From assembly GCF_029257255.1 (NCBI RefSeq), contig NZ_JARICI010000014.1, positions 31,765 through 95,764 on the forward strand: a DNA stretch of 64,000 bases, given 5' to 3'. The notes below the pieces were generated by a model. The model made no database searches, was not told the origin of the DNA, and was given only the letters and a program-made list of their open reading frames with translations. Positions 17,801-26,018 of the stretch are shown in pieces. Made by a program: the position numbers and the translations under genes. Numbering within the stretch: position 1 is the first letter of the stretch; each line of letters begins with the position of its first letter. Origin of the DNA: Sporosarcina sp. (GTDB lineage: Bacteria > Bacillota > Bacilli > Bacillales_A > Planococcaceae).

Positions 17801-18052
17801 TTTAAAGTGTCGGGGCCAATCCTTGATCGCCTTGATTTTGTGTTGTCTTTGAAAAGCAGCGGTCTGCAGGAAGACATGTCCTCGGAAACTTCTGATTCTA
17901 TTAAAGAAAGAGTACGTCAGGCGAGACTTCTACAGACGGAACGGTACGGCAAGCGCTTTCTGAACGGAACGGTTCCATTTCAGCTACTGGACAAACTTAC
18001 TGGCATGTTTCTGCTACACTGGTCGCTGATTAGCGATCACATTATGGATTAG
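17801..18052 (+). pseudogene. comM fragment 2
   Basis: Reads FKVSGPILDRLDFVLSLKSS...ERYGKRFLNGTVPFQLLDKL, matching the region after the AAA core of the comM gene at 1093-1320. It overlaps in sequence with fragment 1 (NGTVPFQLLDKL.GM) and both share residues that the full-length copy lacks, so both derive from a second comM lineage. It lacks start, ATPase core and C-terminus. The track's GTG start is accidental. Confidence 0.85.
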
Positions 18053-18426
18053 GGATTTATATAATGCCAACGGGGTGATTTTAAGAGAGAATATAAAGAT
18101 GGATTTCACAATAATAAAATAGAGTAATCCATAGTTTCTAGATAGAATATGAAAAAAATGGGTTTTAATTGTAATATTCTTGCATTTGGTGTATTTTTTC
18201 TTATATCTTAACTAGTTTACACATGGCATCACTAGCGTCGCATATATAAGTTCGGAATGTTTCGTCTGCTTTTTTTCTGCCAACAAGTAAAAAAAGACAG
18301 GAAGATTTCATTTTTTTTATCTTATCTTTTGACTACTGTCACAGACACTAACAGAGTAATATTACGGTACGCTTTTTCCTTCGATTTTGCGAAGCCAGAT
18401 ATGTTGTAGACTTCCATAAGGATGCT
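18053..18426. other. Non-coding stretch
   Basis: AT-rich sequence between the comM fragment and the transposase fragment. I see no ORF with a ribosome binding site, no terminator and no repeat. Confidence 0.3.
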
Positions 18427-18669
18427 TTATTGTCGACTAATCTGTATGTAGGTTCGCGTAAAATTGGGAGGCTGTTGAGCCAAGACATTCAGGAATTCGA
18501 CGATCATCACGATGTATACTTGACTATACACACCTTTCTGACGTTGGGCGTAGCACTTTTTGTTATTTAAATGTTGTTTCATGATGAATAATTCAACATC
18601 CCAGCGAGACTTGTACAATTCCGTGATTTTATCCATCTTTTCGTAGAAGCGCAGCTGACTTTGAAACAA
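18427..18669 (-). pseudogene. IS4-type transposase C-terminal fragment
   Basis: FYEKMDKITELYKSRWDVEL followed by F-MKQHLNNKKCY and SQVYIVMIVEFLNVLAQQ is the C-terminal portion of an IS4-type DDE transposase, containing the glutamate of the catalytic triad in the YxSRWDVELF motif. A few residues normally found between ELF and KQHL are missing. The first two thirds of the gene and terminal inverted repeats are absent. It abuts the truncated secreted-protein fragment on the other strand. Confidence 0.75.
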
Positions 18670-18885
18670 GGAAGCTACTTCACGGTCTATGATTACGAAG
18701 CCAACTACAGAGTGCTGGTTGAGAGTACGACGAAAACGATCAAAGTAAAAGGTGGCACGTTCCGCAATGTCATCATTTTTCGATACCCGAACGGAGCTAG
18801 AGAATATTTGGCGAAGGGCATTGTTATTATTAAGAGTACGGACAGTAAAGGAACAGCTTATACTGAGTTGGTTTCTGTAAAATAA
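18661..18885 (+). pseudogene. C-terminal fragment of a secreted-protein gene
   Basis: LKQGSYFTVYDYEANYRVLV...VKGGTFRNVIIFRYPNGAREY...AYTELVSVK resembles the C-terminal domain found in many secreted Bacillales proteins (GTFKNVV...YYAKGVGLIK...ELVSV). There is no signal peptide or ribosome binding site, and its left edge coincides with the IS4-type fragment, so the rest of the gene was probably lost through the insertion. The terminator at 18901 would have served it. Confidence 0.55.
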
Positions 18886-18900
18886 GGGAAATGACCATAA

Positions 18901-18932
18901 AAGCCCCTGCTGTTGATTGACAGCAGGGGCTT
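18901..18932. terminator. Bidirectional terminator
   Basis: Perfect 12-bp arms AAGCCCCTGCTG / CAGCAGGGGCTT with loop TTGATTGA, followed by GTTTTG. Minus-strand side serves the gene ending at 18954. Confidence 0.9.
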
Positions 18933-18953
18933 GTTTTGATTCTTGAGTTATTT

Positions 18954-20051
18954 TTACTTAATCCAGAAGCTCATTTTAACAGAGTTCTTTAACTTTTTTC
19001 CATCCTGGCTGGAAATATCATTTCCGATATACAGAGTATACAAGCTGTTTGTTTTATAGGCCTGCAATGGTGTTACGATGATAGCTTGCTTATTAGCATC
19101 ATATGCCATTGCAGTTTCAATTAAGTTATTATTTGCATCGTATACAACGATAGATAGCTCAGACAATGTCTTCTCGTCCAGCTTTTGATTGAACTTGATG
19201 ACCCATTCTTTTGTTGTGAGTTTTTCTTCGCGTTCTTCTTTGATTTCAGCTTCATGATCGTTTTTAATCTTGTCCATGATGGAAGTCTGGATGCGCCCTA
19301 AGTCTTCAAGGGATGCAGCGAGTTTCATTTTCAGTTCTGCGATCCGGCCGGCACGCTCTTTAATCATAGCTGCGTCTGCTCCGGCTTCTGCCAGACGGTT
19401 AAGTTGTAATTCGACAGCGGCAAGACGTTTTTCTAACTCGCCAAACTTACCGACGTAATCATTGTATTCTTCTACTGCTTCTTCTAATTCTTCAGCTAAA
19501 TCTTCTTCCGCTTCAGCTTGATCTTCTGCTTCGTCGTCGTTTAGCATGCCTTCCTCAGAAGAACCATTGGTTTCATCAGACTTTTCAGCGTCTTCATTTT
19601 CTGACTTGTTAAATTCTGTACTGGCAGCAGGTTTTTCATCGATAGCTGTTTTAGGTGTAGTCTGCCCGGCTTCGCTATTTAACTGGCGCTGCTGTTTCTT
19701 TTCCTGATCATCTGATGAATCATCATCATCATCTTCATCTTCATCTAATTTAGCAAACTTGTGGTTATATTTATTGATTTTCTGTTCTATTTTTAGTAGC
19801 TGTTTATCGATTGACTTGAATTCTTTCTGAATCGCTTTTTCTTTTTTAGCCTGTTCTTTCTTTAAAGCTTCTTCTTTTTTGAGCTGTTCTTTTTTCTGAT
19901 CTTTATTCAATACTTGCTCATTCTGCTGATCTGCAGTAATGACTGGCTGCTGATCAGCCGGCTGTATTTCTGCGGCCAATGATGATTGACTGAAGATCAT
20001 ACTTGTAGTAAATAGAGCGGTAAAAATACCTAATTTATGTTGTAGACGCAT
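18954..20051 (-). CDS. Secreted coiled-coil protein with C-terminal Big_5-like domain
   Basis: CAGGAGGAAC precedes ATG. 365 residues: signal peptide ending SLAAE, a Q/K/E-rich coiled-coil stretch (KKEQLKKEEALKKEQAKKEK), a very acidic low-complexity part (DEDEDDDDDSSDDQEKK and EDAEKSDETNGSSEE), a second coiled-coil (about 185-260, LEKRLAAVELQLNRLAEAG), and a final SbsA-Ig-like domain (KEWVIKFNQKLDEKTLSELS...). The last domain is the same type as in the protease at 8.9 kb and the proteins at 16.9 and 39.4 kb. A wall-spanning or wall-attached structural role is plausible; nothing enzymatic is visible. Confidence 0.75.
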   Translation of the reverse strand: MRLQHKLGIFTALFTTSMIFSQSSLAAEIQPADQQPVITADQQNEQVLNKDQKKEQLKKEEALKKEQAKKEKAIQKEFKSIDKQLLKIEQKINKYNHKFAKLDEDEDDDDDSSDDQEKKQQRQLNSEAGQTTPKTAIDEKPAASTEFNKSENEDAEKSDETNGSSEEGMLNDDEAEDQAEAEEDLAEELEEAVEEYNDYVGKFGELEKRLAAVELQLNRLAEAGADAAMIKERAGRIAELKMKLAASLEDLGRIQTSIMDKIKNDHEAEIKEEREEKLTTKEWVIKFNQKLDEKTLSELSIVVYDANNNLIETAMAYDANKQAIIVTPLQAYKTNSLYTLYIGNDISSQDGKKLKNSVKMSFWIK

Positions 20052-20281
20052 GTCTGTTCCTCCTGTATTATGATCTATTACTCTCTTAAATCATACTCCT
20101 GCTTACTAGGAATATGCAAAAGAAAAAAGGATGACTTTTTAAGGTTAAAATAAATAATTCTCACAGTGAATAGTACATTCTTCCTTATTTACCTAGAGAG
20201 GATTACGAGTCCTGCAGATTGTTTGTGTATAAAGATTTCACAAGGGTGGATTGCTATTGCTTAGATTAATTCGTTGGTTTT

Positions 20282-20740
20282 CTAATGACTGAATACGTAT
20301 TTGTGCTGATCTACTTGTCTGTAATTCATCCTTTTGGCTAAAGAGAATACGTCGTTCTTCTTCATACTGTTTTTTAATCTCTGTGCGTAATAATCATTCC
20401 CGCCAGACAAGTCTGCTATTTTTCCATTCAGCACGGAAAGTTTTTTATTGAAATCATCCAGTGCTTCCTCATATTGGCGGTTCGTATAATTGCCAATGGG
20501 ATTCATCCTACTGATCTCTAATATCTTTTTATCAATAATGGATTGATTATTATGCCTTTCATACAAATAAGCGTCCTCCATTAATATATTTTCATAAGAA
20601 CGATACTTCAACTGCGCTTTTCGGTCTGCCAGGAGATATTCTTGCTCTTTCTGAATCTTCACAAGATCTTTTGTTACACAAGAGGTGGAAGCGAAAATGA
20701 TTACGGAAAAAATACCTTTGGATGAGTATTTGTGCAGGGG
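20282..20740 (-). pseudogene. Remnant of a small secreted or lipoprotein gene
   Basis: Only the downstream part of the 235-aa track ORF looks like protein: GIFSVIIFASTSCVTKDLVK is signal-like, followed by a charged helical region (YEEALDDFNKKLSVLNGKIA) and KNDVFSLAKRMNYRQVDQHK. The upstream part crosses a terminator hairpin (20785-20814) and is improbable. No Met start or ribosome binding site lies at the boundary, so the gene has probably lost its 5' end. Function unknown. Confidence 0.4.
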
Positions 20741-20784
20741 GATGGAGTTGATGACTGTTCCATCTTGAGCAGTTATAGAATACG

Positions 20785-20814
20785 AAAAGCTCTGCAGGTT
20801 ATGCAGAGCTTTTT
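20785..20814. terminator. Terminator hairpin
   Basis: Perfect 12-bp arms AAAAGCTCTGCA / TGCAGAGCTTTT with a 5-base loop and a further T. It follows a 23-codon plus-strand frame (20697-20768, MITEKIPLDEYLCRGM...) that has a GAGGTG in front; that frame may be a short gene or a remnant. Confidence 0.8.
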
Positions 20815-21213
20815 GATTGTGAATGGTACCAGATACACACACAATTAAACATGGGCATTCTCTGTATCGTAGTGGTATGCATATAGTAAGAAAAGTCCGG
20901 GTGCAGTAAACAACCAGTCGATACTGCTGACATCGCATGAAGTATAGTCGGCCAGTCTTACGATAGTTTTGGCATAGGAGAAACTCCACTGTTAAATGCC
21001 GTCCAGTAGAGGAGAGTTGCTTTTTTATTCATGTAGAATAATCATCGCCTCACTAGCAACTGCCGCTGATGCGAAGAACATTCCTTAATTGAATCATATG
21101 TCTAACTAACTGGATATAACAGAAGGCCGCTGCGATGGATGAAGCTGTTTGCGCATTTCTAAGCCGTTCTCATCTTCAGTTTGGCAAGGCGAACGAGTAT
21201 TATGTATACCATC

Positions 21214-21765
21214 TTATCCATCATACTCCTCCGCCAACTCCTTCATTTCGATTTTCACCTGAAAGCCTTCAAATGCCATCAGGAGGCCGCCGACTTCTTC
21301 CCAGTTATATGGTTTACCGTCTATAATGACGAGCGGTGCTTCGCTGTCGGTTTCATTATAGGAAAGCACGCCTTTTAAGTGATGCTCTTTGACAGCAGTG
21401 TACGGCTGGCCGTTTGAATACTTTCCTGTTTTAAGATAAGTCTTCAATAGGCCTCTCTTGGTCTTTGCTTTCAACTTATCGAACAGTATGTGCTGATCGG
21501 CATCTAACTCTCCGTCCACTGCAAATTCATAGCCGTGCTCCCATCGTTCGCGGGCTGTCAGCAGAATTGCCGTTCCCATGAGCAGACGTTCCACTTCGAA
21601 AATACGCTGAGTATCATTTGTATCAGCAACGGAAAATGTATTAGGCAGCTCGGGCAGGTCTACGTCAAGTTTCTCCGCCATTATGGCATTATAGCAATCC
21701 ATGCAAAGTGGCTGTCCGTCGTACTGTACGTGCACCGCATCGATGCCGCAAATCGTACATTTCAT
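21214..21765 (-). CDS. Hypothetical protein with N-terminal zinc ribbon
   Basis: The start is the ATG of MKCTICG, preceded by GGAGTG at a 7-base spacing (nine codons inside the track ORF); 183 residues. Two CxxC pairs (CTIC and CMDC, residues 3-31) form a probable zinc ribbon. The rest is acidic and soluble, with no transmembrane segment; WEHGYEFAVDGELDADQHIL and PYNWEEVGGLLMAFEGFQVK are the most conserved-looking parts. I do not recognise a catalytic family. It is monocistronic, between a gene remnant and a transporter gene of the same strand. Confidence 0.7.
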   Translation of the reverse strand: MKCTICGIDAVHVQYDGQPLCMDCYNAIMAEKLDVDLPELPNTFSVADTNDTQRIFEVERLLMGTAILLTARERWEHGYEFAVDGELDADQHILFDKLKAKTKRGLLKTYLKTGKYSNGQPYTAVKEHHLKGVLSYNETDSEAPLVIIDGKPYNWEEVGGLLMAFEGFQVKIEMKELAEEYDG

Positions 21766-21972
21766 GTAAATCACTCCGTTTTTTATGTTCATTTTATCAC
21801 AACCGTTACTTTAATTTAATCATTCTCTCAAACTGGTTTTCCAGAAAGAATTGATATGTTTGCGTCCTGCATACTGCAAAGTCGATAATGAATTTTTTTA
21901 AATAATTGTGTAGAGACTTGTTTGAAATAGAATTTTAGAAACAGTGCTTATACTCATCAGAATCATCCAGTG

Positions 21973-22830
21973 TCAGGTCAAAGCAGGCTTCTTATTCTTC
22001 AAAAACATATAAAAAGAAGCACCGAAAATAATGAAATAGCCCAAGATGCTGTAAAGATCAGGCACTTGGCCAAGGAAAGAGAGGCCGAGCAGAGCGGTGA
22101 AGACGACCGTGAAGTAGTTGAATACTGAAATGTCCTTGGCGGGCGCAAATTTGTACGCGAGTGTGATACCGAACTGGCCGATGGTCGCAAATACCCCGCC
22201 GAGCAGTAAATACACTGTCTGCTGCATTGTCATCGGCTCATAGTTGTAGATGACGAACGGCAAAAGCACAACCGTCGTGAATCCTGAAAAGTAGAAGACG
22301 ACTGTATAAAACTGCTCCCGGTCGCCCAGTGCACGAAGCGCAGTATAGGCGGCGCCGGCAAAGACAGCGGACATTATTCCTGCTGCGTAGGGTACGATAT
22401 CGAGCGAAAATGAAGGCTTGATAATAAACAGCGTACCGAGAAACGCAGCGATGATGCTGTATATCTGGTACGGTTTCACAGTTTCCTTTAAAAAAATGGC
22501 TGCAAATATGATCGTGAAAAATGGACTCATTTTATTGAGCATATCTGCGTCTGCCATGACGAGATGATCGATTGCATAAAACAGCAGAATAATTCCGATC
22601 ATGCCGAGTGTCGACCGCAGCAGCAGGAGCGGCTGGTTTTCCCGTTTGCCAAAGAAACGTTCTTTGAAATGGAGTACGAAAAAGAAGGATATAATCATCG
22701 ACACGCCGTTCCGGAATATCGTTTTTTGTAGCGTTGGCACGTCGCCAGATAATTTAACGAACAGCGTCATGATAGAGAAGCCGAACGCAGAGAGTAAGAT
22801 GAGTAAAATCCCTTTATTTTGATTAGTCAT
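21973..22830 (-). CDS. EamA-family (DMT superfamily) transporter
   Basis: About 285 hydrophobic residues with ten predicted membrane segments in two EamA repeats, the first starting at GILLILLSAFGFSIMTLFVK and the second around AAGIMSAVFAGAAYTALRAL. Motifs such as NKMSPFFTIIFAAIFLKE at the end of the first repeat are typical of drug/metabolite transporters. ATG 22830 has a 12-base spacing from AAGGA; the alternative GTG 22839 of the track is only 3 bases away from it. Substrate cannot be deduced. It stands alone. Confidence 0.85.
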   Translation of the reverse strand: MTNQNKGILLILLSAFGFSIMTLFVKLSGDVPTLQKTIFRNGVSMIISFFFVLHFKERFFGKRENQPLLLLRSTLGMIGIILLFYAIDHLVMADADMLNKMSPFFTIIFAAIFLKETVKPYQIYSIIAAFLGTLFIIKPSFSLDIVPYAAGIMSAVFAGAAYTALRALGDREQFYTVVFYFSGFTTVVLLPFVIYNYEPMTMQQTVYLLLGGVFATIGQFGITLAYKFAPAKDISVFNYFTVVFTALLGLSFLGQVPDLYSILGYFIIFGASFYMFLKNKKPALT

Positions 22831-22839
22831 AGTTGTCAC

Positions 22840-23104
22840 CTGTCCTTATTGTGTCCGGTATGTATGATAGCATGAAGTGAAGAGTTTTTGTACCATCTTA
22901 CATAGCGTTAAGAGAAACCCTTCGAACGGACACTTACTATTGCTCAAACAGTAGATGTCAATGTCTTGAACTTACTCCATCCTGTGTTATTTGAAATTAG
23001 AAGCAAACATGTAATATTCAGGGTTTTCAACTCATAACCAATTTGAGAAGCAGTTGAACGGGCTTGTGTTTGGGAGATAAATGAAAATCTTCATTGATTT
23101 TGGG
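22840..23104. other. Non-coding stretch before comM fragment 3
   Basis: No ORF with a ribosome binding site is seen. The region merges into the comM remnant. Confidence 0.3.
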
Positions 23105-23190
23105 GCTTATTCCTTCGCATCCATCCTGCTAGCTATGCATCAGGAAGAAGTTCTAGAAGTCTATAGCCTGTATCATTTGGCTGAGCGAGC
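23105..23190 (+). pseudogene. comM fragment 3 (ATPase core piece)
   Basis: GAYSFASILLAMHQEEVLEV followed by YSLYHLAERA matches the segment right after Walker A of the comM gene (SAFSSILPDMTQEDALEVYSLFHLARE). About 28 codons remain. It is not in the ORF track. Confidence 0.75.
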
Positions 23191-23302
23191 TTTAAAGATT
23201 AGCTACAGGATCCTCGAACAACCAGAATAGGTAACATCCATTCACAAAATATGGCGATATAAATCGAAATGGAATAAAATTCATTTTCACTCACTATATC
23301 GA

Positions 23303-24010
23303 TTGAAAGTTCATTTTATAAGTTTACGAAAGCCTAATTCAATGTATTGCCGCCCAATAAGGAAAGGGAATTCAATATTTTATAAGGTGCTTTGTGCCAT
23401 TGTATTGCTGTTTACAACAATCGCACCTGCAAACGTTATGGCGAGTTTGCAGACTCAAAATGATTACAGTATTACGGTCTTCCCGGGAGCAGAGGGCAGA
23501 ACACTTACAAATGCTGAAGTGTACATGCGTACAGCTAATCGCGGATGGATAAATTTTAATCAAGTAATGGAAAATGGAAACATTCAACTGAAAACTAATA
23601 CGGAAGGTTTGCCTTCTACTTCTAAGGTATTGTTGAATATCCGTTATGTAGAGAATGAAAAACAGTATCAACTGATTGAAGAAGTGATACTGACAAAAGA
23701 ACAAAATCAGTTTACGATACCAAATTCGGAATCACTATACGTTCTTACTGAAAACAACTGCTCGGAAATTAAACGAACTGTCGCATTCGCTACTGTGCTA
23801 GTACCGTCATACACTTCTCCAATAACAGTCGATCCGAACAAAGACCTATCAGAAAATCAAGAATTGAAATTAGTAGCAAAGGTATCTGAAGGACAGTCTT
23901 CATCGCTTTCTAAGCCTGTTACGGTGAAATACAGCCCGGATGTTCCGGAAATTAAGGATCCTCTTTCGAAACGGCCGGAAATGACCGTAAAATCATGGCT
24001 TTTCGTCTGA
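23303..24010 (+). CDS. Secreted protein of unknown function, probably truncated
   Basis: A signal-peptide-like segment (FYKVLCAIVLLFTTIAPANVMAS, about residues 27-48) precedes a mature part with beta-rich character (YSITVFPGAEGRTLTNAEVY...). The C-terminus ends abruptly at a basic/hydrophobic MTVKSWLFV just before a REP-containing stretch, as if a longer gene had been cut. No good Shine-Dalgarno sequence precedes TTG 23303 or ATG 23342, so the 5' end is also doubtful. No family recognised. Confidence 0.45.
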   Translation: MKVHFISLRKPNSMYCRPIRKGNSIFYKVLCAIVLLFTTIAPANVMASLQTQNDYSITVFPGAEGRTLTNAEVYMRTANRGWINFNQVMENGNIQLKTNTEGLPSTSKVLLNIRYVENEKQYQLIEEVILTKEQNQFTIPNSESLYVLTENNCSEIKRTVAFATVLVPSYTSPITVDPNKDLSENQELKLVAKVSEGQSSSLSKPVTVKYSPDVPEIKDPLSKRPEMTVKSWLFV

Positions 24011-24092
24011 TAAAAATCGAATCCTTCCCTCAGCTTCCTTGATGAATTTTTTCATCGTGCAGCGCTGCTGATGACGATACAGACTTCACGCC

Positions 24093-24134
24093 GTTGTCGG
24101 AATAGCGTGCGAACTAGATGGTGCGCAGGCACCC
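24093..24134 (+). repeat. Diverged REP-like element
   Basis: GTTGTCGGAATAGCGTGCGA followed by GGTGCGCAGGCACCCC resembles the REP family with several changes. It lies at the end of the truncated secreted-protein gene. Confidence 0.5.
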
Positions 24135-24155
24135 CTCGAACTATTGAAATGAAAG

Positions 24156-24206
24156 GAAAGAAAGACTTCTGATCGATACAAATCAGAAGTCTTTCTTTCT
24201 TTTTTT
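24156..24206. terminator. Long perfect terminator hairpin
   Basis: Perfect 18-bp arms GAAAGAAAGACTTCTGAT / ATCAGAAGTCTTTCTTTC with an 8-base loop and a seven-T tail. It shares the CTTCTGATCGA core with the terminators at 3333 and 6004. Confidence 0.88.
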
Positions 24207-24215
24207 AGTTCGGTT

Positions 24216-24253
24216 GTCAGAATTGTGTCTGAATTGTGTGGCACACAGGCACC
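24216..24253 (+). repeat. REP-like element copy
   Basis: Full 38-bp family member: GTCAGAATTGTGTCT then GAATTGTGTGGCACACAG then GCACC. It is nearly identical to the copies at 11340, 30394 and 37173. Confidence 0.85.
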
Positions 24254-24393
24254 ACCAGGGTATTTCGACAAAAACTTTATGAACAATAAAGAATCAAAGA
24301 ACAGTAAATTCTTTACCGCCTAAATATTGTGTACGATTCATTTGTGATTATACTGAATATTGTACCAACACAATTACAGGGGGGGAATTAAAT

Positions 24394-25431
24394 ATGAAGC
24401 AAAAAAAGAATTTATTTTTAATTATTATGCTGTTGACTTTGGGAGCGATTTTAACAGCGTGTTCCAGTGGCGACGGGAAAGAAGCAGAAAAGCCTGCTGT
24501 TGGTGGAAGTGATGCTGCGGCAGGCGACTGGAAACCGACGAAGCCAATCGAGTTCATTGCTCCATCTGGTGCTGGCGGTGGGTGGGATACAACAGCTCGT
24601 GCCTCTTCAAAAGTTTTGGAAGAAGAGAAAATAGTTGAACAGCGTTTTGCGGTAGTGAATAAGCCGGGTGGCGGAGGAGCGATTGGCTGGTCTTATATTG
24701 ACAGCAAAGATACGGACGACCATCTGTTATTTGCAACATCGCCGCCGATTATGTTCGTTCCGTTGAATAATCAGTCGGACCTCGGTCATCAGGATTTTAC
24801 CCCGATTGCAGCACTTACTGCAGATTACGGTGCGTTTCTTGTGAAAGCGGATTCGCCATTTGACACAATGAATGATCTTGTGGAAGCGATGAAAAAAGAT
24901 CCGACTTCCATTTCAGTAGTGGGTACTTCTTCTCCGGGCAGTATGGATCACATGCAGTTCGTCAAAGCGGTCCATGCAGCAGGTGTTGATGCGAAGTCAG
25001 TCAAGTACGTATCCTCTCAAGATTCAGCTGGCATGACCATGCTGCTCGGCGGTCAGGTGGAAGTGTACTCTACAGATGTTGGTGAGGCAGTGGAGCAATA
25101 CAGAGCAGGCAATGTAAAAGTTCTTGCCGTGACTGCTGAAGAGCGGATTGAAGGAGATGTGGTTTCAGAGTTCCCAACATTAAAAGAACAAGATATCGAT
25201 GATTCATTCGTTATTTGGCGCGGTATTATGGGACCGAAAAACATGAGTAAAGAAGCAGCAGCCTTCTATGAAAACGCTTTAAAGGAAATGTCTGAAACGG
25301 AAGCCTGGAAAGCTGAACTTGAGCGTTACGGATGGGATGGTAACTGGATGGGCAGCGAAGAATTCAAATCGTTTCTGGATAAAGACTATGAATCTATAAA
25401 ATCTTTGATGGAAGAAATGGGACTCAGATAA
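24394..25431 (+). CDS. tctC: Tripartite tricarboxylate transporter substrate-binding lipoprotein (TctC family)
   Basis: Lipoprotein signal with lipobox LTAC and a 345-residue Bug/TctC fold. Typical motifs are KPIEFIAPSGAGGGWDTTAR near the mature N-terminus, VVNKPGGGGAIGW, and VGTSSPGSMDHMQF at the ligand-binding loop. The protein captures a carboxylate (citrate or a related acid) outside the membrane and delivers it to TctAB. Start supported by AGGGGGGGAA. It is the first gene of tctCBA, separated from tctB by a hairpin. The two-component system encoded downstream probably controls it. The exact substrate is not decidable from sequence. Confidence 0.92.
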   Translation: MKQKKNLFLIIMLLTLGAILTACSSGDGKEAEKPAVGGSDAAAGDWKPTKPIEFIAPSGAGGGWDTTARASSKVLEEEKIVEQRFAVVNKPGGGGAIGWSYIDSKDTDDHLLFATSPPIMFVPLNNQSDLGHQDFTPIAALTADYGAFLVKADSPFDTMNDLVEAMKKDPTSISVVGTSSPGSMDHMQFVKAVHAAGVDAKSVKYVSSQDSAGMTMLLGGQVEVYSTDVGEAVEQYRAGNVKVLAVTAEERIEGDVVSEFPTLKEQDIDDSFVIWRGIMGPKNMSKEAAAFYENALKEMSETEAWKAELERYGWDGNWMGSEEFKSFLDKDYESIKSLMEEMGLR

Positions 25432-25446
25432 GACAAGAACGATTAG

Positions 25447-25482
25447 ATGAAGGATGGTCTTTCTCCATCCTTCATTTTTTAA
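25447..25482 (+). terminator. Intra-operon terminator/attenuator between tctC and tctB
   Basis: Perfect 11-bp arms ATGAAGGATGG / CCATCCTTCAT with loop TCTTTCT and six T. Partial termination here would give more binding protein than membrane subunits. Confidence 0.8.
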
Positions 25483-25540
25483 ATGAAGGCTTATACAACC
25501 TCCATGACGAAAAACTTCGCGTATAAAAAGGAGTGTATTT

Positions 25541-25999
25541 ATGTTACGGACAATGGATCGGAAAGTATCTTTGATCATTATGGCTTTGGCAATATTCTAT
25601 TTGATTTTGAGCTATCGTTTACCAAAGTTAGCCTTTACTAAAGTGGATGCAGATGTACTGCCTTTAGGATTGGGATATCTTTTGTTAGGGCTGGCGGTTA
25701 TTCTATTCATTCAAAACAAACCTGAGACGGAAGAGCAAAAGGAAAGGCGAAAGATAAAAAAGGAAGATCTCAACCTGTTGCTTGTGACGCTGGCTGCTCT
25801 TATTTTATATGTCTTTTGTTTAGAATTTTTAGGCTTTGTCATTACCACTATCGTGTTTCTTTCACTAACGATGAGAATGTACGGGTACATGAACTGGATG
25901 CGTAATATAATCGTGTCCTTCGTTTTTACTTTCGTTCTCTATCTTTCATTTAACTACTTATTGAAAATTTTTCTTCCGCAGGGAATTTTGCCATTTTAA
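25541..25999 (+). CDS. tctB: Tripartite tricarboxylate transporter small membrane subunit (TctB family)
   Basis: 152 residues with about four hydrophobic membrane segments (VSLIIMALAIFYLILSY, LPLGLGYLLLGLAVILFI, LLLVTLAALILYVFC, IIVSFVFTFVLYLSF). Length and topology fit TctB, the small membrane component. AAAAAGGAG precedes ATG. The gene ends 19 bases before tctA. It works together with TctA as the sodium- or proton-coupled permease for the solute bound by TctC. Confidence 0.88.
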   Translation: MLRTMDRKVSLIIMALAIFYLILSYRLPKLAFTKVDADVLPLGLGYLLLGLAVILFIQNKPETEEQKERRKIKKEDLNLLLVTLAALILYVFCLEFLGFVITTIVFLSLTMRMYGYMNWMRNIIVSFVFTFVLYLSFNYLLKIFLPQGILPF

Positions 26000-26018
26000 A
26001 AAGAGAGGAAGTTAACAG

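Noticed and set aside
20741-20989. N-terminal part of the 235-aa minus ORF
   Set aside because: It reads through a perfect terminator hairpin and has odd composition; only the downstream part looks like protein.
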